Source: Treponema sp. (lineage in GTDB: Bacteria > Spirochaetota > Spirochaetia > Treponematales > Treponemataceae). From it: a stretch of 46,062 nucleotides of DNA. This document shows positions 33,605 to 43,902 of this stretch, one piece after another (the first letter of the stretch is position 1; every line of letters starts with the position of its first letter). Under the pieces are notes generated by a model. It ran no database searches and was not told the DNA's origin. It worked only from the letters and a program-made list of their open reading frames with translations. The DNA lies in contig JAGCUI010000044.1 in NCBI GenBank assembly GCA_017962965.1, positions 1 through 46,062 of the forward strand, read 5' to 3'. The translations under genes and the position numbers were made by a program.

Positions 33605-36600
33605 ATGAATTTTGAATATTTAGATCTTCTTGAAAAAAAATTAGACCCCGTACAAAAAGAATGCTGCTGTTCTGAAGGAAATACAATTGTTGCAGCCGGA
33701 GCGGGCTCTGGAAAAACTCAGGTTCTTGCCACAAGATTTGCATGGCTTGTAATGTCAAAAGGAATTCCTGTTTCAAAGATTTTAACTTTAACCTTTACAA
33801 AAAAAGCAGCCGGAGAAATGTACGAGCGTATTTATAAAACCCTCTCCTTCTTTGCAGAAAATCCCGAAACTCCGGAAGCTGAAAGAAAGCGTGCCCAGGA
33901 GGCAATCATAGACTTTTCTGAATCAAAAATTAAAACACTTGATTCTTACTGTACCGGTATTGTAAAACAGGCTGCAAACATGTATGGAATCCGCCCGGAC
34001 TTTACTTCTGGCTCTGCAGATTCAGAAAGCGACATTAAAAACTTAGCCCTCCCCTTTGTGTTTAAAAATCAGGACAGGCTTTGTATAAAAACCTTTGCAA
34101 ACCTGGGGGCCTATCAGGATTTTTCGGAAAAGATTTTAAGCGAAGCAATTATCAAACATACCTCGATTGCAACAGAAAAAAATTATTTTAAAAACAAGCT
34201 TGAATATCAAAAGAAAATTATTTCCAAGGCATATAATTATTTTATTCTTGGAGACATTAGTGAGGATGATCCTCTTTTTAGTTTTGCAAAGGAAGACATT
34301 AAAAACTGGTGTACAAAAAATTCACTTCCGGCTTTTTATTCATTCAAATCATGGGAAAAAGAAATAGAAACTTATTTTAATGAAGATTATAACGGTAAAG
34401 GAAAAGACGATAACTTTCTTGCAGACTTTGCTCTTGGTTCAGAAAAATTCTTTGAACTTTCCAGCTTAATCCTTAATACAAAAATCTCGTTTACAGAAAT
34501 AAATATAGAAGAAATTACAAAAATCAAAAATGCTTTAAACAATATTTTTAAGTTCTGTAAAAAACTGAACGCTAACAAAGGTGGTAAAGGGGAAAATACA
34601 CTTGACAGTAAAAGATACATAAAAACATTCCGTGATGACGTATTTGCCTCTCTTTATGATTCAATCGTTCAGTTTATTTTTGATTACAACGCCCTCCTTG
34701 ATTTTGCAAACCTTGCAGATGAATTTACCCAAATTGTGAATAATGCAAAAAGAGATTCTGGAAACCTTACCTTTACTGATGTTTCTGAGCTTGCCTTAAA
34801 AATTATTCAGACAGATAAAGAAATCCAGAAGCAGGAACAGGACGCCTACAGCATCATAATGATTGATGAATTCCAGGACAATAACGGAAAGAACAGGGAT
34901 TTACTTTTTGCACTCTGCGGCAATCAAGAAAAGCTCTTTTTTGTTGGAGACGAAAAGCAGTCTATTTATAAATTCCGCGGTGCCGATGTTTCTGTATTCA
35001 ACAGTTTAAAAAGAGATTCAAGAATCAGACCGGCCAAAGCAATGATTTACAATTACCGTTCTTCCCACGAAATGATAAGCGCCTTTAATAATTTCTTTAA
35101 TGGAGACGTTTCTATTTTTGAAAATTCATCGGAAGAAGATTACGAAGCAAGATACATAGACCGTGCAATTAAATATGACCCGAAAATTCAGCAGGAATTA
35201 CCGGACATTAAGCTAACAGAAAAAAATGTTCCGATTCACCTTTGCATGTATAACACAAATGCAGCTTCACCGGACAACGATACCCCAGACCTTGATAAAT
35301 GGAACAGATTAGGATATTTTATCACTTCAAAAATTTACGAGCTTAAACTGGAAAACTCAAAGCTAAAATTTTCAGACTTTGCAATTCTTGACCGAAGCAG
35401 AACGCACAGACACTACATTACAAAATGGCTTAATCACTTTAATATTCCATACACAATCGATGCAAACACATCACTTTTTTCAGTCGGCCCTGTAAACGAT
35501 ATTTATAATTATCTTCGTCTTTGTGTTTACCCTGATGATAAAAAAGCCTATGCAGGTTTTCTTGCCTCTCCATTCTGCGGAAAAGATTTTAATGAAATTG
35601 TAAATGAGCTTTCAAAGGACACAGAGTTCAAGCTTCCAGAAAGAAATGAAATATTGAGCCAGCCTCTTACAAAAACACTGTCGTACCTCTGGATAAACCT
35701 TGGCTATTATTACGAAACAATCCAGGATCCAAAAACCTCTTTACTTGCAGAGCAGTTTGATCTTCTTTTTGAAATTGCCCGCGAATGTGAAAACGAAGGA
35801 AAAAGTCTTTCGTGGTTTGTAGACCAGCTTTGTGTAATAAGGGACAACGAAGCCAAAGCCTTTAATGACGACGTAGAAATTTCTGTAAAAGACATTAAAT
35901 ATCCTGTAGAAAAAAATGACTCAATCCAGTTTATGTCCATTCATAAAAGTAAGGGTCTTCAGTTTGAGCACGTATTCATTTACGGAATTACCGGAGTAAA
36001 AACAGATACACGCGGCTCCAAATTCTTTTTTGATGAAGAAACAGGACCTTCTCTTGTTACAAACGGAGGAAAATTAAATTTATTCTATAACTTAAATAAG
36101 TTAAAAGCGCAGAAAAAAGAGCTTGCAGAATTCAGAAGGGTTTTGTACGTTGCAATTACAAGAGCAATCAAAAGTATTTATATTGCAGGTTACTGGAATC
36201 CAAAGTCATCAAATCAAAGCAATGCCCAGGTTGATTTTAAACTTCTTGAAAATCTTGCAGGCGTTTATTATTCAGCTTTAACAGGTGATTTTAATACACC
36301 AACAGAAAAACCGATTTATGCAGAAAATGCACCTTTTGATTATTACACTCTCCCTCCTCTTTCAAGAAAAGAAGCTTATGCCAAAAAAGGAAAAACAAAA
36401 ACAAACAGCATAAAAGACATTTTCCAAAACTATCAGGGAGAACCGGCTTTTACAATGCCAGAGCTTCTTAGTAACAGAAAAACTCCAAGCTCACTGGAGA
36501 TTAATACAAAAGCTCAAAACTCTACCTTGCCACTAGAAGAATTTGATTCAGACAGCGGAGAAAAATTTGAAAATGAAACAGACCTTTTAACCAAAGGCAT

Positions 36601-37084
36601 TTTTACTGCAGCAGATTTTGGTACCCTTGTTCACTCATATCTGGAAGCTCAGGCAAATAATATCAAACCGGAAGAGTTTGAGCCTGAAGCAAAGCTTTTA
36701 AAAAATCTTAACCCGAAAGAAGCAGAAGAGAAAAAACAGACCTGCATAAAAATGTGTCATGATTTTAAAGAGAGTACACTCGGGCAGAAGTTTGAAGAAG
36801 CAAAAAAGAATGCAAGGTTTTATAAGGCTGAATACGCATTCCGAATGTTCCACGATTCGTTTATCTTTACAGGCTCAATAGACCTTATTTTCCAGAACGC
36901 AGACGGCACATACACCATTGTGGATTACAAAAGCGACAATGAAATAGACAACAAAAAATACGAGGGCCAGCAGGCATGCTACAGGACTGCAGCTTCAAAG
37001 TTGCTTAATTTACCCGAGGATAAATTCAGCTGCAGTCTTTATTACCTTAAACACAACAAGGAAGAGAGGTTATTTGATGATTAA
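33605..37084 (+). CDS. addA: AddA-type helicase-nuclease subunit
   Basis: 1159 residues. Superfamily 1 helicase motifs in order: Walker A GAGSGKT (residues 32-38), LTLTFTKKAAGEM, motif II MIDEFQDNN, motif III FVGDEKQSIYKFRGAD, YNYRSSHEMI, MSIHKSKGLQFEHVF and VLYVAITRA. The C-terminal RecB-family nuclease has DFGTLVHSYLEA, GSIDLIF and TIVDYKSDNE, and QQACYRTAA. All catalytic residues look intact, so the enzyme should unwind and resect double-strand breaks. AAGGAG precedes the ATG. The last 15 bp overlap the end of the converging AEC permease gene. Confidence 0.93.
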   Translation: MNFEYLDLLEKKLDPVQKECCCSEGNTIVAAGAGSGKTQVLATRFAWLVMSKGIPVSKILTLTFTKKAAGEMYERIYKTLSFFAENPETPEAERKRAQEAIIDFSESKIKTLDSYCTGIVKQAANMYGIRPDFTSGSADSESDIKNLALPFVFKNQDRLCIKTFANLGAYQDFSEKILSEAIIKHTSIATEKNYFKNKLEYQKKIISKAYNYFILGDISEDDPLFSFAKEDIKNWCTKNSLPAFYSFKSWEKEIETYFNEDYNGKGKDDNFLADFALGSEKFFELSSLILNTKISFTEINIEEITKIKNALNNIFKFCKKLNANKGGKGENTLDSKRYIKTFRDDVFASLYDSIVQFIFDYNALLDFANLADEFTQIVNNAKRDSGNLTFTDVSELALKIIQTDKEIQKQEQDAYSIIMIDEFQDNNGKNRDLLFALCGNQEKLFFVGDEKQSIYKFRGADVSVFNSLKRDSRIRPAKAMIYNYRSSHEMISAFNNFFNGDVSIFENSSEEDYEARYIDRAIKYDPKIQQELPDIKLTEKNVPIHLCMYNTNAASPDNDTPDLDKWNRLGYFITSKIYELKLENSKLKFSDFAILDRSRTHRHYITKWLNHFNIPYTIDANTSLFSVGPVNDIYNYLRLCVYPDDKKAYAGFLASPFCGKDFNEIVNELSKDTEFKLPERNEILSQPLTKTLSYLWINLGYYYETIQDPKTSLLAEQFDLLFEIARECENEGKSLSWFVDQLCVIRDNEAKAFNDDVEISVKDIKYPVEKNDSIQFMSIHKSKGLQFEHVFIYGITGVKTDTRGSKFFFDEETGPSLVTNGGKLNLFYNLNKLKAQKKELAEFRRVLYVAITRAIKSIYIAGYWNPKSSNQSNAQVDFKLLENLAGVYYSALTGDFNTPTEKPIYAENAPFDYYTLPPLSRKEAYAKKGKTKTNSIKDIFQNYQGEPAFTMPELLSNRKTPSSLEINTKAQNSTLPLEEFDSDSGEKFENETDLLTKGIFTAADFGTLVHSYLEAQANNIKPEEFEPEAKLLKNLNPKEAEEKKQTCIKMCHDFKESTLGQKFEEAKKNARFYKAEYAFRMFHDSFIFTGSIDLIFQNADGTYTIVDYKSDNEIDNKKYEGQQACYRTAASKLLNLPEDKFSCSLYYLKHNKEERLFDD

Positions 37085-38038
37085 CTCTGCCAGAGCGAGT
37101 ATTGAAGGGATTGTGAGAACACAGAGCATTGTTGTAAGGCACACAAGAAGGCTTGAGTATTTAGCATCCTTTTCAAAAAGGCACGAAAGGCTTGGCACGC
37201 TTGTAGCAGACGGACACATAGAACAGATAAAAGGAACAAAGAGCATCATGTAAAGCTCTTCTTCCTGAGTCTGAAAATTAACTAAAAGCAATATTTTATA
37301 GAAAATAAAAATCACTATAAAAGAAACAACCGCACTTCCAATCAGACGTAAAAAACAGGTTCTGATGATGCGCACAATAAATTTTTTATCAAACTTAAAG
37401 CTTGCAAATAAAATACCAATCAAAATCATGGCAAGCGGAGAGTTCATATTTGCAATGGAATTCATCGGAACAAAAATCATTTGAGGAAGCTTAATCTGTG
37501 TGCAGTAAAAAAAGAGTCCGAGGAAAACAGCGATGATATTCGGATTTGTAACAATCTTTTTCAAGTTGATTTTTCCGCTCATCTGCTTATAGCCGAATGT
37601 CCACAAAAGAATATTAAAGCAAACTAAAAATCCGATTAAATACAAAACACCTTCCGGCCCGAATACACTGTTAATAAGAGGAATACCCACAAAGCCGCAG
37701 TTTGTAAAAATGACTGTAAGACGGTCTATGATGTTATAATCTTCTTCTTCCGAATTTTCACGATTTTTTCTAATTGTAACAAAGGCAAGACCAATCATTA
37801 AAAAATGGATGATTAAGGAAACAACAGCAACAATTCCCATGTTCTTAAGCTTTTCCATGCTGAAGGCTGTAGTAACAAATGAATTAAAAACTAAAAACGG
37901 ATTGATAAAATAAAGAAGAAGCTTGCTTAAAAATTTTTGCTCTCCTTCCGTTACCTTAAAAACCTTTGCAAAAATATAACCGCAGAGGGCAATAACCAGC
38001 ATGATAACAAGCTGCTTTAAGACTATAAGACTCAACAT
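37070..38038 (-). CDS. AEC-family permease (auxin efflux carrier/malate permease type)
   Basis: 322 residues with about 10 membrane helices in two halves. Family-like segments are YFINPFLVFNSFV near the start, FTNCGFVGIPLINSVFGPEG in the middle and a final CPSATSVPSLSCLF segment. AEC proteins export or import small organic acids such as malate; substrate unknown here. No ribosome-binding site is evident before ATG 38038; the start fits the first helix (VIMLVIALCGYIFAKVF). The 3' end overlaps addA by 15 bp in convergent orientation, with no terminator between them. Confidence 0.88.
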   Translation of the reverse strand: MLSLIVLKQLVIMLVIALCGYIFAKVFKVTEGEQKFLSKLLLYFINPFLVFNSFVTTAFSMEKLKNMGIVAVVSLIIHFLMIGLAFVTIRKNRENSEEEDYNIIDRLTVIFTNCGFVGIPLINSVFGPEGVLYLIGFLVCFNILLWTFGYKQMSGKINLKKIVTNPNIIAVFLGLFFYCTQIKLPQMIFVPMNSIANMNSPLAMILIGILFASFKFDKKFIVRIIRTCFLRLIGSAVVSFIVIFIFYKILLLVNFQTQEEELYMMLFVPFICSMCPSATSVPSLSCLFEKDAKYSSLLVCLTTMLCVLTIPSILALAELIIK

Positions 38039-38085
38039 AATGCGTTATTTTACTTCAAATTATTCTGATTTGTAAATTACCCCAC

Positions 38086-38114
38086 TTGTAAAAAAACAAC
38101 TTTTTAGTTATATT
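38086..38114 (+). promoter_or_regulatory. Promoter for tRNA-Leu
   Basis: TTGTAA (38086-38091), 17 bp spacer, TATATT (38109-38114), placing the start a few bases before the mature tRNA at 38125. Confidence 0.5.
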
Positions 38115-38124
38115 AAAGACAGTT

Positions 38125-38210
38125 GCCGGGATGGCGGAATTGGTAGACGCCCAGGACTTAAAATCCTGTGTCGGGCAACCGACGTGCCAGTTCGATTCTG
38201 GTTCCCGGCA
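38125..38210 (+). tRNA. tRNA-Leu (anticodon UAA)
   Basis: 86 nt with a long variable arm, typical of class II tRNA-Leu. Acceptor arms GCCGGGA and TCCCGGC pair fully, with discriminator A at 38210. The anticodon stem is CAGGA/TCCTG with loop CTTAAAA, giving anticodon TAA. The T arm contains GTTCGATTC. The 3' CCA is not encoded and must be added. A terminator follows directly, so it is a single-gene unit ahead of murD. Confidence 0.97.
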
Positions 38211-38214
38211 TGTT

Positions 38215-38247
38215 AGCCTCCTTGTTTTGCAGGGAGGCTTTTTTTTT
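38215..38247 (+). terminator. Terminator after tRNA-Leu
   Basis: AGCCTCC (38215-38221) pairs with GGAGGCT (38233-38239), followed by a run of T to 38247. Confidence 0.88.
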
Positions 38248-38287
38248 ATAAAGAAGTTTTACAATTTTATAACTATGGAGTACTTTT

Positions 38288-39880
38288 ATGGAATTTCATT
38301 CTTACTCAAGTAAATGCGCCTTTTCATCACTCAGCGACATTAAAGGAAAACACGTAACTATTATGGGGCTTGGATTAAACGGCGGTGGCGAAGCTGCAGT
38401 TAAATTCTTTCTTCAAAAAGGTGCATACGTTCTTGTAACAGACATGAAAACCAAAGAACAGTTACTCCCTACAATCGAACGCCTTTCCAGCGACCCTTCA
38501 ATCGATACTTCAAGATTAACCTACAGGCTCGGCGAACACCGCATAGAAGATTTTGAAAACGCAGACTGTGTAATTAAAAACCCTGGTGTAAAATACGAAG
38601 GAAATAAATATCTTGCTGCAGCCAAAGCAATCGAAACGGACTTAAGCATCTTTTTAAGATTTACAGACTGTCCTCTTATTGCAGTAACAGGAAGCAAGGG
38701 AAAAAGCTCTACAGTAAGCGCCATCTATTACGGATTAAAAAAAGCAGGATTTAAAGCCTTCCTTGGCGGAAACATTACAGTAAGTCCCCTCACCTTTATT
38801 GATGAAGTTACACAGGACACACCGGTTGTAATTGAATTTTCTTCATGGCAGCTTGCAGACTTACGCGGAAGAAAAGTTTTAAAACCACACATTTCAATCA
38901 TCACAAAAATTGTTCCCGATCATCAAAACTGGTACGGCAACATGGAAGATTATGTTCAGGATAAACGCCTTATTTATAAAGACCAGACTGCAGGCGATTA
39001 TTCAATTTTTGATGCAGAAGAAGATGAGCTTGGAACAGGACCGGATAAATCACTTTATCCTGAAAGCACAACCTGGGGAAACCTTTTTGCGTCTGAATCA
39101 AAAGCTACAGTTTTAAGATACGGAAAGCAGCCTTTGGAAAATACCTCTGCTGTAGTAAATGCAAACGGTAAAAAGATTTTTGGCGTATGGCAGGAAACAA
39201 AAAAAGACGGAAGCTTTTGCGGAAAGGTTTTACTTGGCGGAATGACAGAGCCGGAAGTAATTTTAAACGGACTTTCTGTTCCGGGCGAGCATAATAAAAT
39301 TAATGTATTAAACGCAGCCTTGGTTTTATACCTTATGGGTGTGGATGCAAAAAGAACGGCTGAAATCTGCGGAAGCTGGAGCGGAATTGAGCACAGACTT
39401 CAGTTCTTCCATTCATTCAAAAATAATGGCAATGAAATTAAATTCTACAATGATTCATGTGCAACAGTACCGGAAGCTGCAGCAGCGGCATCACAATCGT
39501 TTGGAAAATCAGTAATTCTTTTAACAGGCGGAACAGACAAGGGGCTTGAATTAACACCTCTTAAAAACGTGCTTTGCCAGAAGGGAAACAAGGACGAATT
39601 AAACGAAAACGGAATTATTCCTGTAAAAGACCTCTACTTTTTAAAAGGCACTGCCACAGATAAACTTTTACCGGAGCTTGATAAGGAAGGAATTAAATAC
39701 AACGGACCTTTCGAAAGTCTTGATAAGATGATGGAATGTTTAAAGGAAAACCTTTTAAAAACAGAAACTCCCGAAGTTGTTGTATTTTCTCCGGGAGCTA
39801 CCTCATTCGGCATGTTCAATAATGAATTTGACCGCGGTAATAAATATATGGATGCAGTTAAAACCTGGTTTAATTCATAA
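38288..39880 (+). CDS. murD: UDP-N-acetylmuramoylalanine-D-glutamate ligase
   Basis: 530 residues, longer than most MurD (about 440-460). N-terminal Rossmann-like domain (VTIMGLGLNGGGEAAVKFF), the ATP-binding AVTGSKGKSSTVSAI, the central-domain HNKINVLNAALVLYLMGV, and C-terminal FYNDSCATVPEAAAAA, LTGGTDKGLEL and SPGATSFGMFNNEFDRG all fit. It adds D-glutamate to UDP-MurNAc-L-Ala in the cytoplasm. Extra length lies mainly around residues 235-330 and near 440. GGAG sits seven bases before the ATG. The terminator behind tRNA-Leu suggests its own promoter, which I could not place. Converges with the chemoreceptor gene. Confidence 0.93.
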   Translation: MEFHSYSSKCAFSSLSDIKGKHVTIMGLGLNGGGEAAVKFFLQKGAYVLVTDMKTKEQLLPTIERLSSDPSIDTSRLTYRLGEHRIEDFENADCVIKNPGVKYEGNKYLAAAKAIETDLSIFLRFTDCPLIAVTGSKGKSSTVSAIYYGLKKAGFKAFLGGNITVSPLTFIDEVTQDTPVVIEFSSWQLADLRGRKVLKPHISIITKIVPDHQNWYGNMEDYVQDKRLIYKDQTAGDYSIFDAEEDELGTGPDKSLYPESTTWGNLFASESKATVLRYGKQPLENTSAVVNANGKKIFGVWQETKKDGSFCGKVLLGGMTEPEVILNGLSVPGEHNKINVLNAALVLYLMGVDAKRTAEICGSWSGIEHRLQFFHSFKNNGNEIKFYNDSCATVPEAAAAASQSFGKSVILLTGGTDKGLELTPLKNVLCQKGNKDELNENGIIPVKDLYFLKGTATDKLLPELDKEGIKYNGPFESLDKMMECLKENLLKTETPEVVVFSPGATSFGMFNNEFDRGNKYMDAVKTWFNS

Positions 39881-39902
39881 GGCTAAAACCGCATTCATTC
39901 TT

Positions 39903-42011
39903 TTATACCTTGAACAAATCAACCTGGTCTCCGATTCTCTGAATAAAGCTCTTAACCTGATTTGAAATTTCGTTGAGTGTTGTTCCGGTTTCATTAATCT
40001 TTCCGGCACCCACAGCCATTTCACTCATACTTACATTCATAAGCTCGGTTGTTTCAGAAAGAGCCTGCATGTCATCTACAATCTGTTTGTTACGTTCAGA
40101 CATTTCATGAGAAGAAGACTTTACTTCGCTTGTGGCAGAATTCAAATGACGAAGGGCATCAAGAATCTGTTTAGAACCTTCGTTCTGTTCTTCCATAGCG
40201 TCGTGAATCTGAATAACAAATTCATCGGTATTCTTAATATGATTTGAAACTTCATTAAGTGCAATGCTGGCCTCGTTAGAAGAAGAAGCTACATCGATAA
40301 TTGAGTTCATGATGTTCTTAAGCTGTTCACCAATTCTCTTACTCTGTTCAGATGAAGTTTCTGAAAGCTTACGGATTTCGTCAGCAACAACCGCAAAACC
40401 TTTACCAAGTTCACCAGCGTGAGCCGCTTCGATTGCCGCATTCATAGCAAGAAGGTTTGTCTGAGCCGCAATAGCAGAAATTGCAAGGTTTGCTTCCTTA
40501 AGCATCTTAGACTGATCTTCGATTATGCGGATTCTTTCATTAACGTCTTCCTGCTTAGAAAAGCCTGTTTCAGCATTTTCTTCGAGGGTTCTGAACGCAC
40601 TGGACATTTTTTCTACAGAGTTATTTACAGAGTTGATGTTTCCAATCATTTCTTCTACGGCAGCAGAAGCCTGAGTTACACTTGAAGACTGATCTTCGAT
40701 TAATCTATCCAGATCTGTAATTGCAGAAGAAATATGATGAACTGATGTATTTGTTTCTGTAACACTTCGTCCCTGCTCGTTAATGTGGCCGTGAATACTT
40801 TCGATATTTGCAATGATTTCTGTGATTGAGCTTGAAGTATCTTCTGTACTTGCAGCAAGCTTTTCACCGCTCTGTCCAAGTTCCAGCTTAGATTCCTTTA
40901 ACGTACGCACAATGTCATGAAGTTTATCCATGAATAAGTCAAAGTTGATAATGAGGGCACCAATTTCATCGCGAACATAAAGTGCACAGCGTTTTGTTAA
41001 ATCAGCATCTCCACTGGCAAGGTCTGCAAGGAAGACAGTAACATTGTTAATTCTCTTCATAATCCAGCGTACAAAGAGGAAACCGCCTATAGCAAGGATT
41101 ATGACAAGAAGTGCAGCAAGAGGAATTACGTAAGACATTGTTGTGTATTTTACGGCATTAATTACCTGCATTGATTTTGCAACGAAAACCATACCGGTAA
41201 TATCTCCGTTTTCACAAACTAAAGGAACGTAGTTCGAATAATATTCAGTCTTATTGATTGTATTAGGTCCTGAATAAGGATTTCCATTATTTAAAACCTG
41301 TTCTACAATCGCTTCGTTTGCAAGTTCTGTTCCTACAAGATTTGCTCCCAATGTTGTAGCCGCACGAATTTTTCCTTTGAACACAGTACATTCTACATTG
41401 TAATTATCATGAACGACAGTTGTATATGCATCCCTTCCGTCATCCGCAAGCTCATAGCCTGTAACAATACAGCCGATTACTTTACCATCCTTTCTTACAG
41501 GAACAGAAGCAAGTAAAGCATAATCAAGTTCACCGAATTCAGAATATGCATAAGTCATTTTACCCTTGAGTGCAGAATTTACAACCTCGTGATCCTGGTG
41601 TTCAGTTACATCAACACCATAAGCACCAAGCACCCTTCCTTTTGTATCGATATACGCAATAAGATCAAGACCTCCGCGTTCGGCAACCTTTTCAAGATAC
41701 TTATTGGTCTGATTATTCATAGGAATATCCTGTACAAAAATATCTATTTCGTCCGGCTGAACCGAAAGCATATCACCATAACGCTCAAGATTATCATGCC
41801 AGTCTGTAAGAATGTAAGAAACACCGCGCGCAACACTATCAACTTCTTCCTTTGCGTTCTCAATAAGTCCGTTATCAAAAACCTTGAGTGCAGTATATGC
41901 AGTGAGGGTAATTCCAAGTACACTGGCACCAACCATCATTGCCAGAAGCTTTGTTTTCAATTTGATATTTTTTCGAGGGTTTTTCTCAAAACGATCAAGC
42001 TCTTTTGCCAT
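39903..42011 (-). CDS. Methyl-accepting chemotaxis protein with Cache sensor
   Basis: 702 residues. Membrane helix 1 (about 21-44), a periplasmic sensor of about 245 residues with Cache-like features ([17 protein letters not shown] and then [19 protein letters not shown]), helix 2 ([20 protein letters not shown], about 290-311), HAMP (about 312-365) and a signalling domain. The conserved hairpin tip is [19 protein letters not shown] followed by [14 protein letters not shown], so it should couple to CheW/CheA. There is no C-terminal CheR-binding pentapeptide; it ends [15 protein letters not shown] precedes the ATG. The ligand is unknown. A sigma28-like promoter lies upstream. Confidence 0.95.
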   Translation of the reverse strand: MAKELDRFEKNPRKNIKLKTKLLAMMVGASVLGITLTAYTALKVFDNGLIENAKEEVDSVARGVSYILTDWHDNLERYGDMLSVQPDEIDIFVQDIPMNNQTNKYLEKVAERGGLDLIAYIDTKGRVLGAYGVDVTEHQDHEVVNSALKGKMTYAYSEFGELDYALLASVPVRKDGKVIGCIVTGYELADDGRDAYTTVVHDNYNVECTVFKGKIRAATTLGANLVGTELANEAIVEQVLNNGNPYSGPNTINKTEYYSNYVPLVCENGDITGMVFVAKSMQVINAVKYTTMSYVIPLAALLVIILAIGGFLFVRWIMKRINNVTVFLADLASGDADLTKRCALYVRDEIGALIINFDLFMDKLHDIVRTLKESKLELGQSGEKLAASTEDTSSSITEIIANIESIHGHINEQGRSVTETNTSVHHISSAITDLDRLIEDQSSSVTQASAAVEEMIGNINSVNNSVEKMSSAFRTLEENAETGFSKQEDVNERIRIIEDQSKMLKEANLAISAIAAQTNLLAMNAAIEAAHAGELGKGFAVVADEIRKLSETSSEQSKRIGEQLKNIMNSIIDVASSSNEASIALNEVSNHIKNTDEFVIQIHDAMEEQNEGSKQILDALRHLNSATSEVKSSSHEMSERNKQIVDDMQALSETTELMNVSMSEMAVGAGKINETGTTLNEISNQVKSFIQRIGDQVDLFKV

Positions 42012-42069
42012 AAAAACTCCTTAGAAGCAAAAAAATAAACTCTTCTTTTAAAATTAAAAAATACTCTAT

Positions 42070-42097
42070 CTAACGGCCTTTATTAAAAAAAACTTTT
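42070..42097 (-). promoter_or_regulatory. Possible flagellar sigma28-type promoter for the chemoreceptor
   Basis: Minus strand AAAAGTTT (42097-42090), 12 bp, GCCGTTAG (42077-42070), compared with the enteric pattern TAAAGTTT-N11-GCCGATAA. 13 of 16 positions match, but the spacer is one base longer. The remaining gap down to leuA (42098-42231) shows nothing further. Confidence 0.38.
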
Positions 42098-42231
42098 AAA
42101 ATACGTTTTAAGTGTTTTTAAATTATCAATGATTTTCCCAAATAAATCAACTCTTTTATTCAACTAGAGAATAAATAACAGAAATAATGTGCAATTTTTC
42201 TCTCAACTCCCGCTAAATCTAAACCAAAAAT

Positions 42232-43899
42232 TTATTCTTCAAAATTTAATGCACTAACAACTGCGGCGATACCGGCGCGGCCGACGTTGGAGCTTTTGCC
42301 GACTCCCCATTTTGATGTGCCGTCTTCGAAGGTGATCTGAACATAAGCCATAGCGTGAGTGTTTGAGCCGGAACCGATGGCGTGTTCGTGGAAGCTTGTG
42401 ATGTTGAAAACCGGTGCCGAGGTACGTCTCATAACTGCAACAAAGGCATCAAGAGGACCGTTTCCGCTTGCGGTGATTACGTAGCGTTTTCCAAAATATT
42501 CGATTGTGGCTGTGGCTGCAACGTGTTCTTCGCCTGAACCTCCGCGTTCTCCTTCGATATGCTTTTCTGTAATTTCGAGAACGTTCAAAGGCTCTTTTGT
42601 ATTAAGCCATTTTTCTTCAAATATATTGTAAACTTCTTCCGGAGTAAGCTCTTTCTGCATTCTGTCTGCTGCCGCTTTTATCTGAGAGCCGATAATTCCA
42701 AGCATTGCCTTTGGAGGAACAATTCCAAATTCGTGCTCCAGAATATATGCCATTCCGCCCTTTCCGCTCTGGCTGTTGATTCTGATAATTTCCTGGTATT
42801 CTCTTCCAATGTCGTGAGGGTCGATAATAAGATACGGAACATCCCAGCTTTCCGAATTCTTGCGTTTTTTCATTGCCTTGTTTATTGCATCCTGATGACT
42901 TCCACTGAATGAAGTAAACACAAGCTCACCGGCATAAGGAAGACGCGGATTAATTTCCATTCCTGTGAGGCGTGTAAAGGTTTCTGAAAGTTCGACTATA
43001 TTTGTAAAATCAAGATTTGGTTCAATTCCCTGTGAATAAAGATTTAATGCAACATTTACAATATCAAGGTTTCCGGTTCGCTCTCCGTTTCCAAAAAGAC
43101 AACCTTCTACGCGCTCTGCTCCTGCTAAAAGACCAAGCTCACAGTCTGCAACCCCTTCCCCGCGATCATTATGGTTATGCAAAGAAATCACGCAGTCCTG
43201 TCGCGCCCTAAGATTCTTCACAAAGTACTCTACTAAATCCGCAAACTGATTGGGCATGGAAGTTTCCACTGTAACCGGCAGATTAATAATCACCTTGTTC
43301 TTTGACTTTCCCCACTCCTGGATTACCATGTCGCAGATTTTTAAAGAATAATCAGGCTCAGTCTGAGAAAAACATTCCGGTGAAAATTCAAAAGTAAGGT
43401 TTGTATTTTTTAAAGCGGCAGTTTCTTTTTTTACAAGACCAACGCCCTCTTTAATAAAATTGAACATCTCTTCTTTTGACTTATTAAAATTGTATTTTCT
43501 GTGTGCCGGTGAAATTGCAGTATAAGCATGAAAGATTACGTTCTTTGCGCCCCGCACTGCATCGATTGTTTTTTTAATAAAAGGCTCGCGGAAGGGACAA
43601 AGCACCTGAATTGCAACATCATCTGGAATAAGGTTTTGTTCGATGAGCGTTCTTACAAATTCAAATTCTGTGTCGGAAGAAGAAGGAAAACCAACTTCAA
43701 TCTGTTTAAAGCCGATTCCAACAAGCATCTTAAAATAATCAACCTTTTGTTCAATGCCCATAGGAATTTCAAGCGCCTGATTTCCGTCCCTTAAATCAAC
43801 AGAACACCACAGAGGTGCCTTCTGGATTTTAGCATTCGGCCAGTCGCGGCTTGGGAGATTGATTGCATTGTATGGTTTATACTTTCCGGCAAATTGCAT
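42232..43899 (-). CDS. leuA: 2-isopropylmalate synthase
   Basis: 555 residues. The N-terminus (PSRDWPNAKIQKAPLWCSVD then LRDGNQAL) is typical of the longer LeuA type found in actinobacteria and yeast. HNHNDRGEGVADCELGLLAG holds the metal-binding HxH, and GCLFGNGERTGNLDIV is conserved. The C-terminal regulatory domain (YVITASGNGPLDAFVAVM) is present, so feedback inhibition by leucine is likely. It condenses acetyl-CoA with 2-oxoisovalerate as the first step to leucine. No other leu genes are near. It starts 3 bp after the stop of the DUF4954 gene and lacks a clear ribosome site, so it may depend on translation of that gene. Confidence 0.94.
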   Translation of the reverse strand: MQFAGKYKPYNAINLPSRDWPNAKIQKAPLWCSVDLRDGNQALEIPMGIEQKVDYFKMLVGIGFKQIEVGFPSSSDTEFEFVRTLIEQNLIPDDVAIQVLCPFREPFIKKTIDAVRGAKNVIFHAYTAISPAHRKYNFNKSKEEMFNFIKEGVGLVKKETAALKNTNLTFEFSPECFSQTEPDYSLKICDMVIQEWGKSKNKVIINLPVTVETSMPNQFADLVEYFVKNLRARQDCVISLHNHNDRGEGVADCELGLLAGAERVEGCLFGNGERTGNLDIVNVALNLYSQGIEPNLDFTNIVELSETFTRLTGMEINPRLPYAGELVFTSFSGSHQDAINKAMKKRKNSESWDVPYLIIDPHDIGREYQEIIRINSQSGKGGMAYILEHEFGIVPPKAMLGIIGSQIKAAADRMQKELTPEEVYNIFEEKWLNTKEPLNVLEITEKHIEGERGGSGEEHVAATATIEYFGKRYVITASGNGPLDAFVAVMRRTSAPVFNITSFHEHAIGSGSNTHAMAYVQITFEDGTSKWGVGKSSNVGRAGIAAVVSALNFEE

Positions 43900-43902
43900 C
43901 TG

